Origin: Fidelibacterota bacterium
Lineage (GTDB): Bacteria; Marinisomatota; Marinisomatia; Marinisomatales; UBA1611
Reading direction: 5' to 3'
Assembly: GCA_002722105.1 (NCBI GenBank)
Contig: PBKF01000047.1
Span: 5,456-16,823 of the forward strand
DNA length: 11,368 nucleotides
A model generated the notes under the pieces. That model was not told where the DNA came from. It worked only from the letters and a program-made list of their open reading frames with translations, and made no database searches. This document shows, one piece after another, positions 1 through 5,688 of this stretch. Both the position numbers and the translations under genes were made by a program. Position 1 is the first letter of the stretch, and each line of letters starts with the position of its first letter.

Positions 1-584
1 TCAAAATCGACAGAATAATTATTAAAGCTTGATGGGATAAACTGACCGTATCCAAATGCCCCCGCATAAGAGCCACCTATCTCCTGAGTGTCCAATTGAT
101 CATTAAAGCAATATTTTATGAACTCGGCTAATTCTTTGGATGCCCATTTTGAGCGTCTTGGCATTTCGTGTATCTGTGTATACAGCGAATTAAACACAGA
201 AAATTGGGAGTGGTGTACACCGTAATTACTTTCAATTCCTGCTATCGTTACAATAATAAAAGGGTCTACTCTATATTCTTTTGAAATGATTTGTACTAAA
301 GCTTTGTTTTCATTGTAAAATTTAGCGCCACCTGCTATCCGAGATTCTTTAACAAAGATTTTCCGATATTGCTCCCAGGTTTTCTTTTCATAAGGCTTTG
401 CAAACCGTTCGGGTATTTCGTTATGGATTTTAATACCAGTGTGTGTAAAAGCATCTCTGACAAAAGCATTCGGAACATCGCTTCCCCTAAGAAGATCTGA
501 AACTATTACATATGCCAAATCATCGCTTAGGGACTGTGCATTTATTAAATGAGTATAAAATAATAAGTATAGTAAGTATTTCAT
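1..584 (-). CDS. Lytic murein transglycosylase, MltB/SLT_2 type (3' end cut by window)
   Basis: Partial gene: 194 codons are visible before the window edge, with no stop. The product starts MKYLLYLLFYTHLINAQS, a short signal peptide ending at Ala-Gln, so it is probably exported to the periplasm. The fold is recognisable from two motifs: GIESNYG at residues 116-122, whose Glu118 aligns with the catalytic acid of family GH103 (MltB), and GSYAGAFGYGQFIPSSF at about 171-187, the MltB signature. Family members cleave the MurNAc-GlcNAc bond of peptidoglycan and form 1,6-anhydro-MurNAc ends. The ATG at 584 overlaps the stop of the upstream PD40 gene as ATGA, so the two are probably translationally coupled. 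The C-terminal part of the domain lies outside the window. Family assignment is secure; the physiological role (turnover or assembly of an envelope machine) is not shown. Confidence 0.88.
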   Translation of the reverse strand, partial: MKYLLYLLFYTHLINAQSLSDDLAYVIVSDLLRGSDVPNAFVRDAFTHTGIKIHNEIPERFAKPYEKKTWEQYRKIFVKESRIAGGAKFYNENKALVQIISKEYRVDPFIIVTIAGIESNYGVHHSQFSVFNSLYTQIHEMPRRSKWASKELAEFIKYCFNDQLDTQEIGGSYAGAFGYGQFIPSSFNNYSVDF

Positions 585-1666
585 AAATTAATCCATTCAC
601 AAATAAAAATGTTTGTATCTCCTTGTTTTGCCTGATTTCTATTGGAAGAAAAAACGAGGTATTTCCCATCGGGGCTAAACATAGGAAAACCATCGAATCC
701 TTTATAAAAAGTTATTCTTTCTAAGTTAGTACCATCAATATTGACAGCATAAAGATCGAAATCACGTCCTTGCGGATCATGTAAATTAGATGAAAAAATG
801 ATTCGTTTGCCATCCGGAAAAAAATAAGGTCCAAAATTAGCTGCACTATTATTGGTTACTTGTCTTTTTTCTGTGCCATCTGCATTCATTATCCAAAGTT
901 GTAGCGCCATGGGACGGATGGAGTGATTGTCCAGAAGTAATTTATAATCATCGATTTCCTTTGGAGTTTCAGGATGATACACCCGCCAGACTATTTTATC
1001 TCCAGCTGGGCTAAAAAAGGGCCCTCCATCATAACCCAATCGATTTGTAAGTTGCTGTTTATCAGTGCCATCAGTGTTCATAGTCCATATTTCTAAATCA
1101 CCGCTAACCAAAGATGTATAAACAATTTTACTGCCATCAAATGCCACAGTAGCTTCTGCATCATAATTAGGAGAGTTAGTAAGCTGTTCCAATTCTGATC
1201 CGTCTCTATTTGAACGGAAAATATCATAGTCTGAATACAACTTCCAGACATAGCCCTTACTAAAGTCCGGTTTAGGTGGGCATTCCTTTGCACCTAAATG
1301 TGTTGAAGCATACAGAATGTTTTTACAATCGGGATATTCAAAATAACTGCAGGTGGTTACGCCATTTCCTGTAGAAACCATCTGTGATTTTCCAGACGTA
1401 ATATCCATAATATAGATTTGGTCACAAAGGGAATCACCATCGTGTGATTGAAAAATGAGCTCCTTCCCATCACATGAAAAATACGCCTCAGCATTTTCAC
1501 CTGAAAAAGTAAGTTGTTTGATATTTTTAAAATATTTTTCACCATGCTGGATAATTACATCTGAATGATTGGATGAAATCCCTGTTGCTTCAGATTGCTG
1601 ATTGAATAAAATAGAAAAAAGAATAATTATAATTAAAGCAGACTGAATGCCTATCTTCTTATTCAT
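581..1666 (-). CDS. TolB-like PD40 beta-propeller protein, exported
   Basis: The product has 361 residues. Residues 5-22 are strongly hydrophobic (LIIIILFSIL) after MNKK, a signal peptide or membrane anchor, so the propeller is probably periplasmic. Several PD40/WD40-like repeats are visible: DIFRSNRDGSELEQLT (148-163), IWTMNTDGTDKQQLT (193-207), LWIMNADGTEKRQVT (257-271) and LYAVNIDGTNLERIT (305-319). Each is followed by a [F/S]-x-DG-K-x-[I/L]-[V/I]-[F/W/Y] strand such as FSPDGKYLVFSSNR. This is the repeat type of the TolB C-terminal propeller, but the TolB N-terminal domain is absent. It should therefore be called TolB-like, not tolB. Four Cys at 65, 81, 106 and 114 could form disulfides. 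It lies immediately upstream of, and overlaps, an MltB-type transglycosylase, which suggests a peptidoglycan or envelope role. No clear Shine-Dalgarno precedes the ATG. The partner is unknown. Confidence 0.8.
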   Translation of the reverse strand: MNKKIGIQSALIIIILFSILFNQQSEATGISSNHSDVIIQHGEKYFKNIKQLTFSGENAEAYFSCDGKELIFQSHDGDSLCDQIYIMDITSGKSQMVSTGNGVTTCSYFEYPDCKNILYASTHLGAKECPPKPDFSKGYVWKLYSDYDIFRSNRDGSELEQLTNSPNYDAEATVAFDGSKIVYTSLVSGDLEIWTMNTDGTDKQQLTNRLGYDGGPFFSPAGDKIVWRVYHPETPKEIDDYKLLLDNHSIRPMALQLWIMNADGTEKRQVTNNSAANFGPYFFPDGKRIIFSSNLHDPQGRDFDLYAVNIDGTNLERITFYKGFDGFPMFSPDGKYLVFSSNRNQAKQGDTNIFICEWINL

Positions 1667-1845
1667 AGTTTTAAAATGATCATTATTATCTAATTTAATG
1701 TTATAGAATGTATAATAAATATTTCATTGTTTATTTGTTGATAAATTACAAAATGAAATATCAGTTAATTTTATAGAATGTTTATAAATAGATTTTAGTT
1801 CATGTTAAAAGATATTGTCTTAATAATTAATAATCAGGTACGATA
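1667..1845. promoter_or_regulatory. Divergent intergenic region with a 17-bp direct repeat
   Basis: This is an AT-rich spacer between the minus-strand PD40 gene and the plus-strand methyltransferase, so it should hold promoters for both. Positions 1695-1711 and 1765-1781 match at 16 of 17 bases (TTAAT[G/T]TTATAGAATGT), exactly 70 bp apart in the same orientation. A perfect palindrome AATGATCATT lies at 1676-1685, just upstream of the PD40 start. TATAAT at 1711-1716 on the plus strand could be a -10 element, but no good -35 is at the right distance. A regulator binding the repeats is an inference. In such AT-rich DNA the palindrome may be chance; the 17-bp repeat is less easily explained that way. 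Confidence 0.4.
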
Positions 1846-2463
1846 GTGTCTTATAAAATTTGGGAGAATCTGGAACAGGTAGAAAAATATGCCAATCGAA
1901 GATACCGTTCTTGGGATCAGCGCTTAATTAGCAATAGGGAAAAATCGATCGTGCAATCCATGCTTCAGGAAAACAATCTTGATGGACCGATACTGGATTG
2001 TCCATCAGGTTTCGGCCGATTTCATGATGTTTTGACAACCATTGGAAAAGTATATGCGGCTGACATAAACCATTTTGCAGTAAAATATTATAATAAATAT
2101 ATATCTCATGATCCAGAGGCAGTGGAAGCGCGGGCAGAAAACCTCCCATTTCAAGATAGCCAATTTCAAGGTGTATTCAGTTTTCGCCTTCTACAACATA
2201 TTCATACCCCAGAAGACAGAATGACAATCCTAAAGGAGTTTTCTAGAGTAGCGTCTTCTTGGGTAATAGCATCTTTTTATATATCTAGCCCCATTCATAT
2301 CATTCATCGTAAGATTATCAAAATGCCCTCAAAAATCACAATGATATCTGTCAATGATTTGTATAAAGAAGCAAGTGCCGTTGGATTGAAAGTTGTAACA
2401 AATAAAGCGGTTATCCCCGGACTACATGCAAATAGAATTGTGTTAATGACTCATTCAAAATAG
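1846..2463 (+). CDS. Class I SAM-dependent methyltransferase
   Basis: The product has 205 residues. It starts at GTG; an in-frame TAA lies 15 bases upstream and no other start codon intervenes. A weak CAGG sits 7-8 bases before it. Motif I is ILDCPSGFGR (49-58), a DxPxGxGR variant of the SAM-binding loop. AADIN (71-75) supplies the acidic residue that usually binds the ribose. AENLPFQDSQFQGVFSFRLLQHI at 97-119 corresponds to motifs II/III of the Methyltransf_11 group. No signal peptide or membrane segment is evident, so it is cytoplasmic. The substrate is not shown. Its 3' end overlaps the convergent LPS-kinase-like gene by 9 bp. Small methyltransferases near sugar kinases often act on surface glycans or lipids, which is only a contextual hint here. 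Confidence 0.78.
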   Translation: MSYKIWENLEQVEKYANRRYRSWDQRLISNREKSIVQSMLQENNLDGPILDCPSGFGRFHDVLTTIGKVYAADINHFAVKYYNKYISHDPEAVEARAENLPFQDSQFQGVFSFRLLQHIHTPEDRMTILKEFSRVASSWVIASFYISSPIHIIHRKIIKMPSKITMISVNDLYKEASAVGLKVVTNKAVIPGLHANRIVLMTHSK

Positions 2464-3237
2464 TAATTTTATTCTACGTTTAATTTTTTTTATCTTATCT
2501 CGTTTAGCTCGTTCCTTTTGATAGCCGGACTCCCAATCTAAATTAAATTGAATATATTTTCCATATTCCTTGAAAAAAAAGCTAATTCGATTATCCAGTT
2601 CATTTTTCTCCGCTGGCCCAAAAAACAATTTTGATAAATCCTTTAGACATTTATTTGTTTTAGGGGCGATCTGCTCACCTCTATTTAAATCCACCAAATA
2701 GATTTCCAATTCATCATCCAGTAATATATTACCAATTGTTAGATCATTATGAAAAATTCCAGCATTGTGCATCCGCGATAAATTATCCGCCAATTTTGAT
2801 AACACGATCTTTACATTATCTTCATCTGGATAGGATCGTAACCACGCCCGCAGCGTCTGGTGATTATGAATAGCAGTGGTAATGAAAACATTTTCTTTGA
2901 TGTAGCCTTTCTCACGAAATGTACACATAAAAACGGTGTTTGGAGTACCCACACCAGAATCCTTCATAGCATTCGCAATGTCCCAACTTACTTGGGCACG
3001 ACTCTTAATAAATGGTGAGATGTAATAATGAAATGGCGATCTCCAGCCAAACCACTTAACCACATAATTACCAGATAGCGAAGGAACTTCACAGACAAAA
3101 TTTGGATTTGTATCAAAAACCTTAGAATTCTTTTCTTTCAACCAGTTGATATCAATAATGTTGGCTTTATCCAAATCTGTAGGTAGGGTTCCTACTTCTA
3201 GGATAGATGGAAATCCAACACCAAGGTTGAGAGCCAT
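2455..3237 (-). CDS. Lipopolysaccharide-kinase-like (WaaP/InaA/Kdo kinase family) protein
   Basis: The product has 260 residues and a protein-kinase-like fold. Visible motifs are YVVKW with Lys61 (ATP-binding lysine), RAQVSWDIANAMKDSGVGTP (80-99; the helix-C region typical of LPS kinases), SRMHNAGIFHNDLTIGNILL (154-173) and LVDLNR (181-186). In the catalytic loop, His163-Asn-Asp165 is followed by Asn170. DLN replaces the DFG of eukaryotic kinases, as is common in the WaaP/KdkA/InaA group. Known members phosphorylate Kdo or heptose of the LPS inner core at the cytoplasmic membrane. The C-terminus is very basic (KERAKRDKIKKIKRRIK), which may help it bind membranes. GGAG lies about 12 bases before the ATG, longer than ideal. 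The gene converges on the methyltransferase, and its TGA lies inside that gene's last codons. The exact acceptor is unknown. Confidence 0.75.
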   Translation of the reverse strand: MALNLGVGFPSILEVGTLPTDLDKANIIDINWLKEKNSKVFDTNPNFVCEVPSLSGNYVVKWFGWRSPFHYYISPFIKSRAQVSWDIANAMKDSGVGTPNTVFMCTFREKGYIKENVFITTAIHNHQTLRAWLRSYPDEDNVKIVLSKLADNLSRMHNAGIFHNDLTIGNILLDDELEIYLVDLNRGEQIAPKTNKCLKDLSKLFFGPAEKNELDNRISFFFKEYGKYIQFNLDWESGYQKERAKRDKIKKIKRRIKLLF

Positions 3238-3269
3238 TTAATGTGTACGCTCCATATAGAATCTATTGC

Positions 3270-3415
3270 TTATAGATAAATTAAGGTTTGTGTAAAACAT
3301 TTCGCTGTAATCTGAAAAATAATATTTTTGTTACTTCCGTAGCCTACTTTAACATGATAGAAATAAATCATTAAAACTAATTCAGTCTGCAGTCCTGTTA
3401 TATTATTCATAGTTT
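3270..3415 (-). pseudogene. Possible decayed copy of the PD40 gene 5' end
   Basis: This 271-bp gap between the kinase and the next gene holds no convincing intact gene. On the minus strand an ATG at 3410 opens a 46-codon frame whose N-terminus reads MNNITGLQTELVLMI, compared with MNKKIGIQSALIIII of the intact PD40 protein. At DNA level, 3382-3415 matches 1638-1671 at 25 of 34 positions without gaps, including the 13-base end TTATTCATAGTTT across the start codon. Upstream, both loci continue with a similar ATTATCT...TTAATG stretch. Downstream, SNKNIIFQ resembles SNHSDVIIQ and AKCF resembles EKYF, but indels are needed. The frame stops at 3270 and there is no propeller. I read this as the remnant of a duplicated PD40 gene; chance similarity in AT-rich DNA is the alternative. 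Confidence 0.35.
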
Positions 3416-3508
3416 GAGAATATTATCTTACAACTTAATGTCAGCATAGATATAAAAGTTATTCCATCATAGATTCATTAGAATTCACATACATTTAGAT
3501 GTAGTTCT

Positions 3509-3997
3509 TTAACCAGGTGGAATGGCGCTAATAAAGAAATTCCGTTTTTGCGCCATAGTCCATCCACCCATAAAAACCATGGTTTGAGACAGTTTTGATG
3601 CGCGAATAGAAGCCCGGCGATATGCATAATACCCAGATAAAATAGCTGTGCCATACATTATCATACTTGCTCCAATTTGATTATCCCCTTGAGCCATTGA
3701 TGTTGGAAAAATTAAAATCGCAATAAGACAACCCGGGAAAAGGCCAAGATATCCACAACCAGCTCCAATAAGACAAGGAAAAAATGACTTTGCTTCTCCA
3801 TAAGCTAAAACACTGTTAATATTTTCCATCTTGATTTCTGAACCATCCACCAAAATAACATGTGTTTCTGAAACAGAAACAATAGTTGGATAACTAATAA
3901 TACCATTAACTGTTTGAATATTGATAAATGTTGGTCGTGCTGAAAACCCAATGCTTAACATCAGTAATAATATTAAATAATTATATTTTATTATCAT
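3509..3997 (-). CDS. Small exported protein: beta domain plus glycine-rich membrane hairpin
   Basis: The product has 162 residues and is not recognised by name. Residues 1-20 (MIIKYNYLILLLMLSIGFSA) form a signal peptide or first membrane segment. Residues 24-66 look like a small all-beta domain (IQTVNGIISYPTIVSV...HVILVDGSEIKMENINSV), resembling the SGD repeats of the barrel proteins at the right of the window. Next come a glycine-rich hydrophobic stretch at 73-98 (LIGAGCGYLGLFPGCLIAILIF) and a second at about 108-125. The tail is polar. The layout is the same as in the protein at 5142-5678, so both may belong to one loose family of small envelope proteins. It lies 73 bp downstream of the lgt-like gene on the same strand and may be the last gene of that run. 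Upstream of the ATG there is only a purine-rich AGAGAGAGAAATAGAAG. Function unknown. Confidence 0.6.
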   Translation of the reverse strand: MIIKYNYLILLLMLSIGFSARPTFINIQTVNGIISYPTIVSVSETHVILVDGSEIKMENINSVLAYGEAKSFFPCLIGAGCGYLGLFPGCLIAILIFPTSMAQGDNQIGASMIMYGTAILSGYYAYRRASIRASKLSQTMVFMGGWTMAQKRNFFISAIPPG

Positions 3998-4070
3998 CTT
4001 CTATTTCTCTCTCTAAATAACTTTCAAAATTTCTATCATTTAATATAATATTTTTTTATCTACCCATTTG

Positions 4071-4862
4071 TCACTGCTGTTTTTTTATTTCATTTTTGTA
4101 AAATTGCCAACCAAAATAAACTACAACAATAAGCAATAAAGTTTGTACTGGTGTAAAGAAAGCCATTTCTGCGGGCGGCGAATCACCTCGAATAAATTCT
4201 TCCAAAATCCGCATTGAGCCATAGACTACCAGATATAACCTAAACATAGAGCCACGTATTTTATAGGTGCCACGTTTCATATAAAAGAAAGCAAATAATC
4301 CAAGATTGAAAATAATCTCGTAAACAGGGGTAGGATGAACCGATAACGAAGCGTTGGCGGTTTCTGGAATAAGGCCTTTGGATACTTGAATAACATAGAG
4401 TAGGGATCCTTCTGGATATGTAATTGCCCAGGGAAGATCACAAACTGTTCCATAACAACAACCCCCCAGCAAGCATCCAACTCGACCAACTGCATGCCCC
4501 AATGGAATAGCTAGGGCAAATGCGTCACCAGTGGAGTGTCGGTAGCCGATTTTTTTCTTTGCAATTTCCACACCCAAAAACCCTCCCGCAATACCTCCTA
4601 CAACTGTCTTACCTCCAAATTCAAACGTGCTGATTATTGTTGGTATTTCTTCCCAGCCTAGAAAAACTACATTGAACAGATATGAGCCAAATACCGCACC
4701 AATTATACACCCCCCCATAACCATGAGCATTTTTTCAAGCTCCCAGCCAAGCCTACGAAACTCCCAATAGTAAACGACACAACCTGTTATCCATGCCAAA
4801 GTAAAAAAGAAAGAATAGGAATCAATTACAACAGATTCCATATCAATAAGTATCGGATGCAT
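4071..4862 (-). CDS. lgt: Prolipoprotein diacylglyceryl transferase (Lgt) family, Cys-rich variant
   Basis: The product has 263 residues and about seven hydrophobic segments, close to usual Lgt size. Lgt moves the diacylglyceryl group of phosphatidylglycerol onto the lipobox cysteine of prolipoproteins in the cytoplasmic membrane. Family marks are GGKTVVGGIAGG (83-94), GHAVGRVGCLLGGCCYG (122-138), HPTPVYE (176-182) and GSMRILEEFIRGD (215-227). Arg127, Arg218 and Glu222 fit the positions of E. coli Arg143, Arg239 and Glu243. Oddities: the E. coli signature loop GRIGNFINGE is replaced by GRVGCLLGGC, with Cys130, Cys134 and Cys135. The position of E. coli His103 (FHGG) reads VVGG. This fits a Cys-rich Lgt-like subfamily and may mean another acceptor or lipid. 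The ATG directly follows the TAA of the small membrane gene upstream. The gene symbol denotes family membership; function could differ. Confidence 0.75.
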   Translation of the reverse strand: MHPILIDMESVVIDSYSFFFTLAWITGCVVYYWEFRRLGWELEKMLMVMGGCIIGAVFGSYLFNVVFLGWEEIPTIISTFEFGGKTVVGGIAGGFLGVEIAKKKIGYRHSTGDAFALAIPLGHAVGRVGCLLGGCCYGTVCDLPWAITYPEGSLLYVIQVSKGLIPETANASLSVHPTPVYEIIFNLGLFAFFYMKRGTYKIRGSMFRLYLVVYGSMRILEEFIRGDSPPAEMAFFTPVQTLLLIVVVYFGWQFYKNEIKKQQ

Positions 4863-5042
4863 TTAGGTGGGTTCAGGTGTCAGTTTTGATGGTTGTAAAA
4901 GTAGAATTCCCATTGCTATAAAACCCAATAAAAACCCCAGCCAGAACCAGCTTCGGACTTTATAATTCTTTTTACTGGCAATATATGCTGTTAAAAAAGC
5001 AAAGAAGAAAGCGTAAAGAAGGGGTAGAATAATAAAACTCAT
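4863..5042 (-). CDS. 59-residue membrane protein preceding lgt
   Basis: From the ATG at 5042 the product is 59 residues with two hydrophobic segments, MSFIILPLLYAFFFAFLTAY and a second around FWLGFLLGFIAMGILLL. They are separated by the basic turn ASKKNYKVRSW, and a short Pro/Thr tail follows. It is therefore a small inner-membrane hairpin protein. A TTG six codons upstream (5060) would give a 65-residue form. I prefer the ATG because it overlaps the stop of the preceding small frame as TAATG, a usual coupling arrangement. Neither start has a good Shine-Dalgarno. The TAA is immediately followed by the lgt ATG with no gap, so the two are co-transcribed and probably translated by reinitiation. 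It resembles no family I can name. A phospholipase_D-nuclease_N-like or superinfection-immunity-like two-helix protein is possible but unproven. Confidence 0.6.
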   Translation of the reverse strand: MSFIILPLLYAFFFAFLTAYIASKKNYKVRSWFWLGFLLGFIAMGILLLQPSKLTPEPT

Positions 5043-5167
5043 TATTGAAAAAAATGCCAATCAGCTGGATCAATCATATGTTGAATAGTTCTGCCTTGTT
5101 TTTTGGCACCCTTAATTAGATTTAACAGAAATAATTTTTGATTATTGATTAATAATACTCCAATCAT
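5042..5167 (-). CDS. Possible 41-residue cytoplasmic ORF
   Basis: This frame lies between two membrane-protein genes and fills an otherwise empty spacer of about 100 bp. From the ATG at 5167 the product is 41 residues. Its second half reads LIKGAKKQGRTIQH, then MIDPADWHFFQ, a composition typical of real protein rather than of shadow frames. The start lies inside the last codons of the upstream gene (26-bp overlap). The stop overlaps the ATG of the downstream membrane gene as TAATG. There is only GGG five bases before the ATG as a ribosome-binding hint. It could be a true small protein, a decayed gene end, or chance. Function unknown. Confidence 0.3.
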   Translation of the reverse strand: MIGVLLINNQKLFLLNLIKGAKKQGRTIQHMIDPADWHFFQ

Positions 5168-5678
5168 CTTTGCCCAAAACATAGGTTGTATAATTCTTTT
5201 TAGTGTAACCAATCCCGGCCCCCACAATGCTAAATACAGTAGCATCCAAGGCCGCGCAAACTGGAACTGTAAAAATCATGTAATGATATTCACCACTAGG
5301 AAGAATCATAGCCACCCCTACTGCAGTGCCAGCTAACCCACCGGTCAAAAATCCTTTTAGACCCAGCTCTTTTATTCTTGTGCCAGTAACATAATTAATG
5401 GTATTCACATTACCAAGGGAAATGGATCCTTTTTCCATCATAAGCACCTGGCTAATCATATCCACAGATTTGTAAGTATAAACACGATCATTAATAACAA
5501 CCCTATCACCTGGGTTAATTTCAAAGGTTTCGTCCGCTTTTTTCAAAATGAGGGGAACATTTTTATCATCTCCATAGATAAAAGACCCTGAAATTTTTAT
5601 TACCCCTGTTTCAACCAGTACTATAGCTAAAGCTGTGGTTAGAATACCGGTAACAAGAGTCGTGTTGTTATTGCCCAT
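5142..5678 (-). CDS. Small membrane-associated protein with beta domain and glycine-rich hairpin
   Basis: The product has 178 residues and is not recognised by name. An N-terminal hydrophobic segment (LVTGILTTALAIVLVETGVI, 8-27) acts as signal or anchor. Residues 40-98 look beta-rich and contain NPGDRVVINDRVYTY. Two further hydrophobic, glycine-rich stretches lie at about 106-125 (GLKGFLTGGLAGTAVGVAM) and 132-157 (ending SIVGAGIGYTK), resembling glycine-zipper hairpins. The C-terminus TYVLGKDDWSII looks like a natural end, arguing against a frameshift there. AAGGA lies four bases before the ATG, a good ribosome-binding site. It starts 10 bp after the radical SAM gene ends, so it belongs to the same operon. 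The architecture parallels the protein at 3509-3997. Role unknown; an accessory envelope protein for the neighbouring enzymes is a guess. Confidence 0.62.
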   Translation of the reverse strand: MGNNNTTLVTGILTTALAIVLVETGVIKISGSFIYGDDKNVPLILKKADETFEINPGDRVVINDRVYTYKSVDMISQVLMMEKGSISLGNVNTINYVTGTRIKELGLKGFLTGGLAGTAVGVAMILPSGEYHYMIFTVPVCAALDATVFSIVGAGIGYTKKNYTTYVLGKDDWSIINQ

Positions 5679-5688
5679 AATGTCCTTA

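Noticed and set aside
3490..3503. TACAT-TTAG-ATGTA hairpin as a terminator after the gene at 3509-3997
   Set aside because: It has only five pairs, mostly AT, with no following T run in the direction of transcription.
5142..5245. Frameshift joining the small membrane protein to the downstream 41-codon frame
   Set aside because: The membrane protein ends TYVLGKDDWSII, which looks like a natural C-terminus, and no slippery run is placed to join the frames. A separate small ORF is the simpler reading.
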